A stretch of 64,000 nt of DNA from Sipunculus nudus (taxonomy: Eukaryota; Annelida; Sipuncula; Golfingiida; Sipunculidae). Below the pieces are notes generated by a model, which searched no databases, was not told the origin of the DNA, and was given only the letters and a program-made list of their open reading frames with translations. Numbering within the stretch: the first letter of the stretch is position 1; each line of letters starts with the position of its first letter. Shown here piece by piece: positions 1 through 11,650 of this stretch. The translations under genes and the position numbers were made by a program. The stretch covers positions 31,499,558-31,563,557 of the forward strand of contig CM049310.1 of assembly GCA_026874595.1 (NCBI GenBank), in the 5' to 3' direction.

Positions 1-470
1 CAATTTCGGGAATTGCTTTGATAAATATCTTGGTAATACAAACATGGATGATGTTACCATTTGTACTCTTCTACGGTGCTCATAAGAAAAGATATAAGCA
101 AAAGTGTGTTAAAAATGGCGGCCCTTTCGAAATTCAGTATGGCGCCTAACCCAATTCGTAACAATTATGGCAATTGCTTTAATGAAGTCACTGGTATTGA
201 AAACATGGATATTGCTACCTTTTTTATTACTCTACGGTGATCGGAAGTCCAGATATAGACAAACTATAAGAGGAATGGCGGCCGTGTTGAAACTCAATAT
301 GGCGGCCTAATCGAATATGTAGCAAGTATGGCAATGGTTTTAATGGAATCCCTTGTATCGCAAACGTGTGTGTCGCTACCATTTATATTACGCTGCAGTG
401 CTCAGAAGTCCATATAAAAGGCAAAATATAAGAAAAATGGCTGAAGACGTGGCTAAAAAATTACACCTGA
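1..470. repeat. Tandem repeat, about 161-bp period, three diverged copies
   Basis: The same landmarks recur in order three times: AATTGCTTT-like at 11, 172 and 333, then AACATGGAT, then CTACGGTG, then ATGGCGGCC. The spacing is 161 bp. The array is cut by the left edge of the window and decays after about 460. No coding function is suggested. Confidence 0.75.
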
Positions 471-1294
471 TAACTTTGGAATCAGCAACCCCCGAAATTG
501 AGAAAGTAAGCCAGTAAAATCAATTTTAGCAACATAATCCAGCTGAAATGCATAACAGACTGTACTAGTAGGGACAATGTTAAGAATGTACAAGAAAACT
601 ATATTTGACAAATGTAGCACCCCTTCAGTAAAGACCTGTGTCTATTTTCAGGGTCACGTGTGAGTCACGTGATCAGTTCGGGTAAACTACAAACTCGTGG
701 GGTGTGCTGCATCTTTTAAGTATTCAAGGCCGTTTGTTTAAGCTTACATGTACAGAAAAATTTCAAAACTAACATCAGGTACACAGATGGTGGAACAATT
801 GTTGAATGGTAGGGATCGATATAAGATTTCAAAATCTGTGAGATCGGATGTCTTTTAATATTACCTTTCCTTTTTCTGCTTCTTTGAATGTACTGTTTTT
901 ATACTTCCCGCTATTGTTTCTGCACCATCAAAAGTGTTATCTATCCAAAATGTAAATCCCTAGAGTGTAAGGACTTGCAAATACAAAACGAAACCATGTC
1001 ATGAAGGATAAGCAAGTGACTGATATAGGGCTACTACAAAAACGGTTCTTAAACATGTATACGCAAATATGTCTTGCGTGAAGAATCCTATTGTAAATTA
1101 TGTTGCGAAGAGAGTAAAATATAACAGTGATATTTTTACTGGCACTGATCTCACTCATTGATATGTGGAGAGATATAACCGGAAATACATGTTGTAACTA
1201 CTAATCAAAAATTCAGTTCCTTAAAGAACTAATTAACTGTAGAAATGGCAAGGTGACTTTGGGTTGGTATTTTCATGAAGATATTATAGAAATT
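471..1294. other. Unassigned AT-rich DNA
   Basis: No repeat, RNA gene or convincing exon seen. A 73-codon minus-strand open frame lies here but has no domain, splice context or codon signature that I recognise. Confidence 0.4.
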
Positions 1295-1570
1295 ACTGGA
1301 TGTTTGTCTATTTGAAGTGCCATAATAATCGTGTGTTCGAATCCCAGTCGACGGGGTGAGAATTTTCACGGTCGACCCCCACCAAGGGTGAGCGCTCTGC
1401 AGCAATGGTTGTTCTGTGTTTTATTAAAAACGAGTGCTCCTTTCGAGGGTTTCGGTGGTATGACCCAGCAATGGGATGGATTACACACCCAGGGCCCTCA
1501 GGTGCAGAAGTCACCTGGCCTCGTTATCACCATGATATATAAATGAGAGTATCCATGTGCTACTGCCCTG
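1295..1570 (+). repeat. tRNA-derived SINE remnant (candidate)
   Basis: A near-perfect pol III B box, GTTCGAATCCC, lies at 1335-1345. It is followed by a GC-richer body and, further on, an A-rich stretch near 1634. No convincing A box is visible upstream, so the copy may be 5'-truncated. The internal B box suggests a tRNA-derived SINE; the family was not identified. A short open frame on each strand overlaps it but looks incidental. Confidence 0.4.
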
Positions 1571-2214
1571 TCACGTAGTCCGAATCCAGATTGGAAATCT
1601 GCCGATGAACATATATCCTGTTAAGCTAGCAATAAAAAATGGAGGCGGTTACGTCCAACAGCAACAACAAAAAATAAAACATATAAACAAGTATTAATGT
1701 TAAGCAATTTTTTTTTCTGTTCAGTACCAGTACATTTCGTCTGTACCTGGTACAAACTCATTCTAAACAAAGATATAGATATATTAAATAAACCCAGTGA
1801 AAGAAATTTTAAATTAACCCAGTGACTTTATTTTTTATCTTAAGACTCGGGGCACTTACTTTAAGATAATTGCTATTAAACGTGCTCATCAAGCCACTGG
1901 TCATGGTGGACAAGACCGTATGGCAACATAGGTTACACTGGTAAGCCTGCTCTGGCGCCAGTGGGTCGATATGGCCCTATTGACAACACAGATAATTAAA
2001 AACTATCCCAACGTCATTTATAATATTGATAGTTGATCAGTCTGATAGTTGCAAACTAAACGGTATTATTAGTGTAAAAGAGTAGTAAAATAAATAGAGT
2101 ATTACTCTGAGAATTTAAATCAACTGGAACTGCCTGGTGAACCTTTGTTGAAAAAAAAATCATTGTATCAACCTATGTTATTTCCTTTTTTATGAAGTCA
2201 TTTCGTGTAATAAC
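1571..2214. other. Unassigned AT-rich DNA
   Basis: Nothing recognised. It contains T and A runs (for example near 1708 and 2151) and no structured repeat. Confidence 0.4.
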
Positions 2215-2224
2215 TTGACATAAA

Positions 2225-2310
2225 TTTCAGCCATTTCATGAAATGACTGAACGTTTTATGTATTTCACGTAATGACTGGTAGTCAGAGGCATTACGTAAA
2301 ATGGCTGAAA
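2225..2310. repeat. Nested inverted repeat, hairpin-forming
   Basis: The outer arms TTTCAGCCATTT (2225-2236) and AAATGGCTGAAA (2299-2310) are perfect 12-bp inverted copies. Inside lie CGTAATG (2268-2274) and CATTACG (2290-2296), also a perfect inverted pair. The result is a two-tier stem. It could be a small palindromic MITE or a structured site; no target duplication was assigned. Confidence 0.6.
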
Positions 2311-2320
2311 TGTTTAGGCA

Positions 2321-2829
2321 TATATACTAATATTTATGATGATTCAATCTGGCACTGCCTGAGGGAATTCTGGATTGACATATGGATGGACGTAAGACTC
2401 TGAGCTGAAAATGGTTATTCTGACAGGCTTTTTAACATAGGGACTGAAAGGAATAAAATATGATTTACATACCTTACTGGGTCTCAAGGGAAATTTTAAA
2501 TTTGACAAATAATTCAGGAAATCTTTAGCGTTTTATCCACTCACACATACGATAACTGAACTTGCTGTACTTTCATTTAGGACAGTGAATGTGATCTTGA
2601 CTGCCCAGACTGACCAGCAAGTACGACATATTAAAATGAAGACTGGGTAAATTATTTTAATATCAATATATTACAAATCAACTCACCCCAAACAGGTGTA
2701 TGTTGCCCAAAGATAATTAGTAAACTTGAATACGAGTAGTCGACAGGTGACTACGTTTATCCGCCGAAATCAGAGTGGTATGGATGAAGTGAGGCATGGA
2801 TTGAGTGAAAAGGGGAAATATAGTGAGAT
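2321..2829. other. Unassigned AT-rich DNA
   Basis: No feature recognised. Confidence 0.4.
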
Positions 2830-3740
2830 GTGTTGCATATTAGCATGGATGTCTGCCACGTAAACTTGATTGCAGGTAGTGCCACCTGTGATTTGAAAGA
2901 GAAACTATGCAAGATGTATGCACATACAAAATTTCAGACGGATAAGTCAAACCACCTCCGAGATATGAGTGATTTTTAGCCTAGGCAGATGATCTGTGGA
3001 CACCACGTAAAAAATGTTTATAAGATGGGCCACAAAATTTATATAAGCTGTAGAGTTATGTTAGACCTATACACATGCAAAATTTCATGCCGATATGTCA
3101 AACCAGTCCTGAGATATTAGTATGGATGTCTGCTGTGTACATGTGTTTATATGTGTTCATCTGTCATATGAACGAGAAATCTATACAAGATGTATACACA
3201 TGCAAAATTTCAGGCGAATAAGACAAATCACTGCCGAAGTATTAGTGCTTTTTACCCTAGACAAACAAACAGATGGACAAAATGGAAAAATAGTTGCAGG
3301 TGGCGCCACCAGTCTATGTATGATAAAGAGCGATGTAAGATCTATACACATGCAAAAAACAGGCCGATACGGCAAACCAATCCTGAGATATTAGCATGGA
3401 TGTTTGCAGCGTAAATCTAATTGTAGGTGGCGCCATCTGTCATATAAACGAGAAACCTATCTATGATGTTTATACGTTCAAAATTTCGGGCGAACATGTC
3501 AGCGTGAAGATGGCAGCGCCAGATTGGTCAAACGAGTCCCAAGATATGTGTAAAACAGACGCACAGACGGACACTCGGCAGAAAGGAAGGTCACAGGTCA
3601 ACCTAAAATGAGAACGCAGTAGTTCATATGTGACCCGATCATAATTCCGAGTTTCATAAAATTCCGTCCAGTGGTTACGAAGGAGTTCTCCGGAGACTTT
3701 TGCGGCGGCGGCGCCGTCCGGCTGAAAATATAATATCCGC
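2830..3740. repeat. Diverged dispersed repeat with five internal units
   Basis: A landmark like ACACATGCAAAATTTCA recurs near 2921, 3068, 3195, 3346 and 3472. It is usually followed by CCGATA..TCAAACCA..CCTGAGATATTAG, so unit spacing is about 125-150 bp. The right end has a GACAGACGG-type stretch and a (GCG)n run near 3703. Overlapping short open frames occur on both strands and in shifted frames, as expected for a repeat rather than a gene. It looks like an old non-coding interspersed element of unknown class. Confidence 0.55.
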
Positions 3741-4754
3741 AAAACTTTGTTTTGGCGAATATAGTTAATAAGCAAATATAAGACAAACATTTATTTTAAA
3801 CCCTTCTTACCACACATTTTATTAATAGAATCAAATACTTTTTCTAATGCTCTATGAAAAACTAAGCCTGTCCCACATGAGGTATTTATTTCTATTGAAC
3901 TGTACGTTCAAATCCCTTTGCATAACACTAGCATGACAGTTTCAAATAAATTTCAAACCTACTTACTTATTTTACCCTCTCATAAATAAAACATTTATTT
4001 CATACGATTTCTTTCCCGGCAGGCGATGCAAGTTCTAGAGTTGTCAAAAATCCGATGCCTTATATATGCAGCTAAGCGAAATCTAGACCAAGTTGGCGCT
4101 CGATTATGAGCGGGATTTCTACAGCAAACCAGCTAATAGAAATGAACTTCAACCTTGAATCTAAACATACTGGTGGCTTGAATACTGTGACATACTGATT
4201 TTGTTAAACTGGCCATTTTACTTCATTCATTGTGCGTGCACATTTTCCGAAAGTGTGTACGTGAAAGGTTATTTGACATTACGCAACAATAAATTTATAT
4301 GTTTTTCTTCGGCATTGAAAGTTGGGTTATATTTTTTCTTATTTTTTGACAAATTTGGAAACCTCATCTGGAACTTTTTGATCTCTTCTTGAGGCGGAGC
4401 AAAATAGCGGAGGGTCTCAGGTCTTAGTTGCCGACAGTTAGCGCTGTGATAGCCCCTTCGAGAAAGATTTTGTAATATCTCTGGATATATTTAAGAATAA
4501 GGATGTCGTCCCTTAGGACACACGTTGTTTCATTCCTGACAGTTCAGGACCAAAACGTGGATATCCGAGACGTGGCCACTGAGGAATTCATGAGAAAAAA
4601 AGTCCAGTGGGACCAGTGACAATTATAATATAGATTTTTATATAATGTCCTACAGGCTGTACCCAATCGGAGAAATTATGCCTACGAATAGCCTGGAACT
4701 AGTTTTTTCTCTTCAGAATTAGTCATTTACACACATATGTAGGCCTAAGATTTG
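3741..4754. other. Unassigned DNA
   Basis: No repeat structure, exon or RNA gene recognised. Confidence 0.4.
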
Positions 4755-4995
4755 TTATGACTGCGGGCCTGGACAGGAGTGGTATAAAGCTCGGCCCTCT
4801 CTGGTGTTCGGTCTCCGTCGTAGAGAGGCCTGATTATGATAGTGGGTTATAATTTCCCGTCCAAGGTCGGTGGGTCTCTCCGGGTCCTCTGATGTCCTCC
4901 CTCTCTATAAAGTGATTTAACCATCAACCCAGCAGCCAAGTGTATCTGGCGTTAGTTATATCCCTGTAAAATAAATAAAGTTTAAATAAAAGCAA
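4755..4995 (+). repeat. SINE with Meta-domain-like core (candidate)
   Basis: The central part carries GTGGGTCTCTCCGGG followed by TCCTC and TGTCCTCCCTC (about 4870-4905). This resembles the conserved Meta-domain of MetaSINEs, a superfamily reported across animals including bivalves. The 3' end is an AATAAATAAAG-type A-rich tail near 4972. The resemblance is from memory and was not aligned; the 5' tRNA-like head was not resolved. Confidence 0.35.
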
Positions 4996-5694
4996 AATAC
5001 GAGGCAGCTCCCATATAGCGTGGAAAAATGAAAGCTGGGAACCTTAGTGGATCACTGGATGCAGAAACACCCATGGGGACCTAAGTAGGTCCAACAAAAA
5101 ACATTTCACCAAAATGTCACACCACACACGCAGCTAACATATATGTCCTGGGAACCTCATCACGAAATTCCAGAATATCCAGATAAAGTCTAGGGTTAAC
5201 GAGAACAAAATTTATTCCAAGAACGTCACAAATGGCTTTCGCCAGACCCCCCCATCCCCATCCCCCCTCCCAAAAAAAAAAAAATCTGGTTCCGCCCCTG
5301 TTTAGGCATTGACCTGTCATGAAAAAATTACTGAAGCGCTTGAGAACTGATAATGCGTGAGCGTAACAAGTACTAAAGCGCCTGAATAATTGATACAAGC
5401 GTGTGTGAAACAAAATCACAAGATAATATTTATACTGTCCGAGGCGTGATTTCCGTTACTAATATACTTTGAAGATGACCCGAACATAGAAACTCATGTA
5501 TGCGTTCAAAGACACTTAATATTTCTTATTTTCAAATTGCATGTTATTGCTTGATAGACTCCCAACTTGCGTTACATAAAGTTCTATTTAAGAAAAATGT
5601 AAGTTTAATTATGGACAAACGGTATTAAAATACATTTAGTATCGCCCCTTAATCTTCCATTTAGAACATAGGTTATACACGTCGCATGTGGGAA
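4996..5694. other. Unassigned DNA with one hAT-like terminus
   Basis: At 5285-5301 the minus strand reads CAGGGGCGGAACCAGA, a sequence style common at hAT transposon ends. It is followed by an A/T run and a G-rich run. No matching second end or target duplication was found, so no element is called. The rest is featureless. Confidence 0.3.
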
Positions 5695-5990
5695 AATTGC
5701 CGGATGGACGGGATGTGGTATTTGACATCATGTGCGACTTAACATCTGCCGGGATGATGTGGCTTGGAATTTGACATCATGTGCGAGTTAACATCTGCCG
5801 GGATGATATGGCTTGGTATTTGACATATGCGGGTGAACAACTGCCGGGTGATGTGGCTTGGTATTTGACATCAGGTGGGATGAACATCTGCCGGGTGATG
5901 TGGCTTCGTATTATACATCAGGTGCGGATGAACATCTGCCGGGTGATGTGGCTTGGTATTTGACATCATGTGCGAGTATATAACTCATGA
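5695..5990. repeat. Minisatellite, about 49-bp unit, 5-6 copies
   Basis: The unit contains CATCTGCCGGG..TGATGTGGCTTGGTATTTGACATCA, repeated at roughly 49-bp spacing with small indels between copies. A 60-codon plus-strand frame spans it because the unit lacks stops in that frame. It is not considered a gene. Confidence 0.8.
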
Positions 5991-6274
5991 GGGGCGGAAG
6001 CAGCATGCATCCCCTCCGCCAGTCCCAGTAGCAGAGACCAACCTTGCCAATCGAGAGCCGAACTCGTCCAGTGAAACGACATTACTTCGAGTGATTGCCA
6101 TTTTATACCCGCAGTTTATGCACTAATGTTTATAAGATTTTGGTCGATAAACCTTGACGTTCCAACAATTTTTGAACACGACCAAAAACGATAAGATTTG
6201 CTGCGACTTTCTGCGATTCCTAACGCTACGATTTACTAAGACAAACACCTGTCGGAGATGCTCATATATACAAA

Positions 6275-7078
6275 GGTTTTCTTCGATATCATAGAAAAGT
6301 CAATATCAAAGTAAGGTCGGTATCATATAAAAAAATATATCATAGAAAAATGATATAATAGAAAAATCATATCATAGAAAAAAGATATAATAGAAAAAGA
6401 TATCATAGAAAAACGATTTTATAGAAAAACCATATAGAAAAAAAAGAAAAGCCATATAGAAAAAATATATATCATAGAAAAATGATATAATAGTAAAACG
6501 ATATCATAGAAAAAAGATATAATAGAAAAAGATTTTATAGAAAAACTATTTTTATAGAAAAACCATATAGGAAAACGATATTTTTAAAAAAGATATAATA
6601 GAAAAGATATAATAGAAAAACGATATCAAAGAAAACAGATAGAGATAAAAGATATTCTAGAAAAACGATATAAAGAAAGCCATAAAATAGAAAAAAAATA
6701 TATCATAGAAAAACGATATCATAGAAAAAAGAGATCATAGAAAAACATATGATAGAAAAACGATATAATAGAAAAACGATATAATAGAAAACTCGTATAA
6801 TAGAAAAAGATATAATAGAAAAACGATTTAAAAAAAAAACAGATAGAGATAAAAGATGTCCTAGAAAAACGATATCAAAGAAAGCCATAAAATTAAAAAT
6901 ATATATATCATAGAAAAATATATCATAGAAAGAGCATTTTTATCGAAAAAAACCATACCTTAGAAAAACGATATCATAGAAAAATGAGATCATGGAAAAA
7001 CATATAATAGAAAAACGATATGATAGAAAAAAAGATATAATAGAAAAATGATATCATAGAAAAACGATATTATCAAAT
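6275..7078. repeat. AT-rich short-unit array (GATATMATAGAAAAA-like)
   Basis: About 800 bp is built from variants of GATATAATAGAAAAAC and GATATCATAGAAAAAC. Spacing is near 15-17 bp and many units are degenerate. The strand composition is strongly purine-skewed, with runs of A on the plus strand. A 61-codon minus frame inside it is low-complexity (FSII, FYDIVF) and is rejected as a gene. Confidence 0.8.
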
Positions 7079-7719
7079 AGTGATGTCATTGAAAATCGCA
7101 GAATATCTTTAGTAATCCATGTAAAAGCTGTAAAGAAAAGTTGTAAGTAATCCGTTAAACTGTTTAACAGGTAAAATCTGACAAACACATTGCATTTTTG
7201 TTATCTTTTCCAGACGTTGCAAATTGTACACGTTACAGGCATTCTTGGCTTGTTGTTACGTAACAGCAAGTCCAACAACATGTTCCTTGGCAGGACATAC
7301 ATTGAGTGACAGCTTACTATATTTCCTGGCAACTTTCTTTAGTCAACGATTCTTGTACTACTTTGACACGTTCTCTCGGAACCAAATATAGAGAAATTTC
7401 TTATAATAGGAGATTTTTAAAATAGAAACTAGTGTTTGTAAATATTACTTAATCAAGAAGCAGATGGAGGACTGGGGAGGTGAGCAACGGACGGACAGAA
7501 TCTGAAACTCTACTCTTATATTACCGCTAGGTAATAGACTGTATTGAAAATGGCTACAGCGGAATCCTAAAATAGCCGCCTGGCTGCCATATTTATACAC
7601 TCAAAATGTGCAGGTTATTATGCCCAGACGACAGAGTAGATATAACAATAAGAATCGCTGTCTGCCTGTGAAGGTTGGAATTTGCCAGCCAGGATTGAGG
7701 GAGGTGATGGGGCCATCAT
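7079..7719. other. Unassigned DNA
   Basis: No clear feature. A short coding-like stretch near 7610-7720 lacks supporting splice signals. Confidence 0.35.
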
Positions 7720-7794
7720 CAGTGGCGGATCAAGAAATTCGAGAACCTTGTTGGAAGAGGGGCGCTTATTTGTATGATTTTATTAAAACTAAGA

Positions 7795-7796
<2 letters not shown>

Positions 7797-7851
<55 letters not shown>
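7797..7851. repeat. (AT)n microsatellite
   Basis: About 27 TA repeats. Open frames reading IYIYIY across it on both strands are artefacts. Confidence 0.95.
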
Positions 7852-7859
<8 letters not shown>

Positions 7860-7862
7860 ATC

Positions 7863-8241
7863 CAGTAGAACCTCATATATCCGAAAAAAATCGGGGGACA
7901 TGACTTTTGTTTGGATATTTGAGGTTACGCATATGCGAGGTACACCATTGATTTCAATAACTATTAGTACATGTACAGGTGATCGGATGAATGCAGACGA
8001 AGCGACAAAAGCTCTCAATAACCCTTCAAGCTTAAATAGATGCGCTGAACGAGCCATTTGTTATTCTGCACAGTAGAATAAACGATACTCATCCAGTTCT
8101 CCTGGAAATCACATTTGGTAATTAAGGAGAAAAATATTTTCTACTTTTCGGATGATGGAGGTAAATTTCGGTTCCCCGATTTTAATTTCGGAAAAACGAA
8201 TTTTCGGAAAAAAAGAGATACGGAAATTGGAGGTTCTACTA
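7863..8241. mobile_element. pogo/Tigger-like MITE inserted at TA
   Basis: The left end reads CAGTAGAACCTC (7863-7874) and the right end is its near-perfect inverse, GAGGTTCTACT with the last base changed (about 8230-8241). Both arms continue into related TATCCGAAAA / TTTCGGATA sequence, with inverted TCGGGG blocks further in. pogo/Tigger elements have TIRs beginning CAGT and duplicate TA; here both sides are TA-rich microsatellite, so the target is compatible. At 379 bp it has no coding capacity. The ends are also similar to the solo terminus at about 24605-24670. Confidence 0.65.
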
Positions 8242-8255
8242 TATATATATATATG

Positions 8256-8290
<35 letters not shown>
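8241..8290. repeat. (AT)n microsatellite, right of the pogo-like MITE
   Basis: TA repeats interrupted by TGTAAAT. With the array at 7797-7851 they probably formed one AT tract before the MITE inserted. Confidence 0.9.
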
Positions 8291-8293
<3 letters not shown>

Positions 8294-8885
8294 AATTAAT
8301 ATATGTTATATATTTTATTGTATGAAAATATAGATTTTTTATTTTCTATTATGAAACATTTTTATCAAGGTTAATTACAGGTACATAGGGAGGGTATAGA
8401 AGGGAGTATCCACCTCCAATATTCGGAATTTATTTTAATATGCAATGTAAAGAGGACATTTATAGGCTATTTTTACCCAAAAAAACGAGAATTTTCTGTT
8501 TCTGAAAACTGTTCTCTTATGTCTTTGCGTTATGTAGTCAAACAGTAGAGAGATTCAATATTTAACATTTATATTTCTTCAAAATTAAGATATAAAATTT
8601 CAATCATTTTAAATATATTTTCAATCACTTAAAATCCGGAAATCAGATAAAGTGAAAGATATTGCAGCTCAATGGGGGCCGCGCGCCAAAGGCGCCCCTT
8701 TTAGATCCGCCACTGATAAAAAAGGCAATTTAATGCCAATATATACGTATAATTATACCTGCCTTGGTCTGACATAACACAAGCCTAATTGCAACAGCAC
8801 CAATGTATATATTTTGCATGTTTCTTATGTTATTGTGTGATAAGTTAAATTTGCTTTAACATTTTTTTATATATCATACCAATAA

Positions 8886-9224
8886 GGCCAAAATAAAAAA
8901 AAAAAGGTATGGTTCTCAGGCACTTTTTTTCAGAAATCAATGCGGGCGGGCGCTTTTTTTATTTTAAATTTTTTGGTATGTTTCGATAAAAAATGTCAAA
9001 TGATAAGGGAAAAGCATGAAAATAACAGTTTCATTTTGCTTAATAAGTGAAAGCACTACAAAACTAAGGAAATTGTATGGTTTTATCTTCTTGAAAGAAT
9101 TAAGGGAGCGGCAGCAGCTCAAAATTGGAAAGTTTTAGTTGAAAATCAAAATAAAAAGTTTTGATGCGGGGTTTAAAATTGATGCGGGCGGTGCTGAGAA
9201 CCATACCTTTAATTTTTTTTGGCC
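8886..9224. mobile_element. PIF/Harbinger-like MITE
   Basis: The terminal inverted repeats start GGCCAAAA, continue through an A/T run and share GGTATGGTTCTCAG and then GCGGGC (left 8886-8950; right 9183-9224 inverted). The flanks are TAA at 8883-8885 and TAA at 9225-9227, a 3-bp duplication. TWA duplications and GG-starting ends are characteristic of PIF/Harbinger elements. It is 339 bp with no coding capacity. Confidence 0.7.
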
Positions 9225-10189
9225 TAACGAACCATTTCTAGATTTGTGATTACTTCGGATTGTTGGAACCTTGTGCTCAATTCAAATTTGTAACAAATAA
9301 CACAAAGACGCGAATGGGGGATAGGTATAACAAACCAAAATCTTTATACAACCCCCTTCATATTGGATTAGACCAGAAACAACCCCGTCTCGTGAAAACT
9401 GGAAAAATGCTTATAGTAGTTTTGTTCACTCTTGTGTGTGTGTTTCTTGTGCCAACGAGAGCGGGATATCGGTTTGAAGCTGAAAGTTCATGCTTGCAGT
9501 TTCTTGTAATCCTTCCACCATTGTTCTGTCTCTAACGCATATATATGACATGCTTCCCTCCGTAAAGTTCAGGCTTTTGACCGCTGAAGGCAAACCATCT
9601 CCTATCTCCAGTCTGCAGATGACTCTTCATCCCATAGTGATCACCGCGTGTTGCCTTGGTGATATACACGCAATAGTCCTCATTTACGTAAAATACATAC
9701 CTAGCCTTGAATCTTAACGTCCTCTAAGAAATCTGTAAGCTTTCTTCAGCAGATATGCTCCGAGGTAGCCAGGATAAAAACGGAGGTCATTCACAGCGTT
9801 GTATAACTCAACAGTTTCAGGATGCAAACGATCTCATTCCTGTCTGGCTGGAAATTGCCATATTTCCATAAACAGTGACTCATTGAGATTTCTTCCGTAC
9901 TTAGTTAGCTTTATTACTGGTTAATCTTCTGGCATACAGGTAAATTATCGCAGGCGTGTCAAAAGTCCTTCGGAAGCAAAGGCCAGGGCGATGCATATAT
10001 CCTGTCTATGATATAATGGTTCATTGACTAAAAATGTGTCTGATAAAAGCTGACAAGAAGAGAGCAACAGCCGGAGGCGGAGGGTTTGTTTTAAACAAGC
10101 AGAGAATTTAATTATTAATGGTTTAACCTTTAAAAAACGCCTGAGGCCCATGGCTAATACTGTATATGTAAAAATAAATTGAAATCTTA
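9225..10189. other. Unassigned DNA with a signal-peptide-like short ORF
   Basis: From ATG at 9408 a 42-codon frame starts with a basic residue-poor, strongly hydrophobic segment (MLIVVLFTLVCVFL) followed by TRAGYRF, which resembles a secretion signal with a cleavage site. It ends at a stop at 9535. No good donor site follows the hydrophobic part, so it is not called as a gene. The rest is featureless. Confidence 0.25.
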
Positions 10190-10310
10190 ATAGATCTAGA
10201 GCTGTAGTGGAAGACTACAGAAATACCTCTGCCAGGACCCCAATCAAACTCTCATTCAGAGTGACGGTTGACCAATCTGCCACTCTGGTTAACAGGTAAA
10301 CTCTAGAACA
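10190..10310 (-). repeat. tRNA-derived SINE remnant (candidate)
   Basis: Read on the minus strand, TGGCAGATTGG matches a pol III A box and a degenerate B box (GTTTGATTGGGG) follows about 40 bases later. The tRNA-like spacing supports a SINE head, but the B box deviates from consensus. Confidence 0.35.
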
Positions 10311-10320
10311 AAGCCTGCTC

Positions 10321-10353
10321 TCTTTCTTTCTCTCTCTCTCTCTCTCTCTCTCT
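10321..10353. repeat. (CT)n microsatellite
   Basis: TCTTTC then a clean run of CT dinucleotides. Confidence 0.95.
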
Positions 10354-11548
10354 GTCCTACCGGACCTTTATAAACATTTGTATACATATATGCACATATA
10401 TAAATGGAGTAATAGTTACTATAGATTCGATGAATACACCCATGATTAAACATATAACAAGTATTACAACTGCTGAGGAGCATGATTCAACAATGCGTGC
10501 ATGGGCTTATTCAAATAGCGGAAATTTTCAGCAAAATGTGTTATTATAAACAGACCCATATATCAAATGTTACCTAATTAGAATCTGTGTTTGCAATATA
10601 TCGTCTATTTCTCAACCCACAGTCACCTTCTACTGCGTATTGGACTGACCTTTTCGATGCGCATTGATCTTGGATGCCTGTATATGGTACCTTAGACTGG
10701 TGGCGCCAGTCATAAAATATATAAACATTTGCAATAACATGTGCATTTTCTCACGCCATTAATTCATTGTGGCTGTATACCACATTTTTCTCAAAAACCC
10801 TCTCGGAACACGGAATGTATCTCCTTGTATCTCCAACTGTTTACAAAAACAAGACTGCGTGGCCGGAAGTATGATCTTGCGCATGAACAACTGCAAAACA
10901 AGGAGAAGTGACATGAGAAAAGAAAAACACAGAAGAAACACTAATTGGAAGCTTGATAAATATTGATTTGTAAAGTCACCAGGTCACCAGCAAACGGGTT
11001 AGAATGAAATATTGGCAGATGCCATAATATTTTTAGTAGAGGAAAAAAATACTGTATGTGTGTGTGCAACATGGTATGTGAATAGGCCCCTTTAATATAA
11101 ACTCAAAATGTTAGACAATCTCAAACTGTTCAGAGAAAACAATTTGTGCTTTTAGTATGGTAATGCATTAAATAGAATAGTCTTTCTAATGCTCTTGTCC
11201 CTGTTTACTTTGTTTTATGTTTCGGTCGCAGTTTTTAGTTCTTTTAAAAGCATTTAAAAACAAGCAGAAAGAAATGTAAAAACTGAATATAAAAATTAAC
11301 ACCATGCTTTTTAGACTTCATATAGGAAGGTGAAGAACAAAAATGCATAGGGTGTCACATTTTTACAAATAAATTTACTCCGAACGAATTTTCTACATAA
11401 TATTATGCTCCAACACTATTAATTTGATCATTCACAAGTACACATCACACGTCTTAGTTTTTGTGTGGCTGTGATTTTATAACTTGATGTTGAGGGGGCA
11501 TTGTCACAGCACGCTTCAAAGCGGCCAGGGACATTATGCCAGAACAAT
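10354..11548. other. Unassigned AT-rich DNA
   Basis: No structured repeat or supported exon recognised. Short open frames near 10.77-10.97 kb overlap on opposite strands and are not convincing. Confidence 0.4.
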
Positions 11549-11650
11549 ATGCCCCGTATTACTCTTCTTCTCATTTACCTTTCATGCGTTGGATCAGATT
11601 TTGCAGAAATTTATGTTATAGCGTTGCCTATCTCCGCACACTGGAAAGAG
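11549..11650 (+). CDS. Candidate signal-peptide first exon, partial gene
   Basis: A 34-codon open segment from ATG at 11549 encodes MPRITLLLIYLSCVGSDFA, a typical hydrophobic secretion signal, followed by EIYVIALPISAHWKE. It ends exactly at GAG|GTATGG, a plausible 5' splice site, so the exon would finish in phase 0. The arrangement (signal peptide, then a short strand with V-I-x-L-P-x-S-x-H-W) is reminiscent of the N-terminus of UDP-glucuronosyltransferases, but this is a guess from a few residues. No second exon was found downstream, so it may be an orphan exon, a pseudogene fragment or chance. Reading through the donor, the frame stays open for about 11 more codons. Confidence 0.25.

Larger units (their letters stand above)
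7720..8715. mobile_element. hAT-like non-autonomous element (candidate), with nested pogo MITE
   Basis: The two ends are inverted: CAGTGGCGGATC at 7720-7731 and GATCCGCCACTG at 8704-8715. A subterminal GGGGCGC follows each (about 7759 and 8691). The CAGTGGCGGATC style is common in hAT elements. The expected 8-bp target duplication is not present: the flanks share only AT. The pair could therefore be a decayed element or two separate ends. There is no transposase ORF inside. Confidence 0.5.

Noticed and set aside
7608-8076. Frames containing IYIYIYIY (also at 16.9-17.1 and 31.5-31.9 kb)
   Set aside because: Translations of (TA)n microsatellites.
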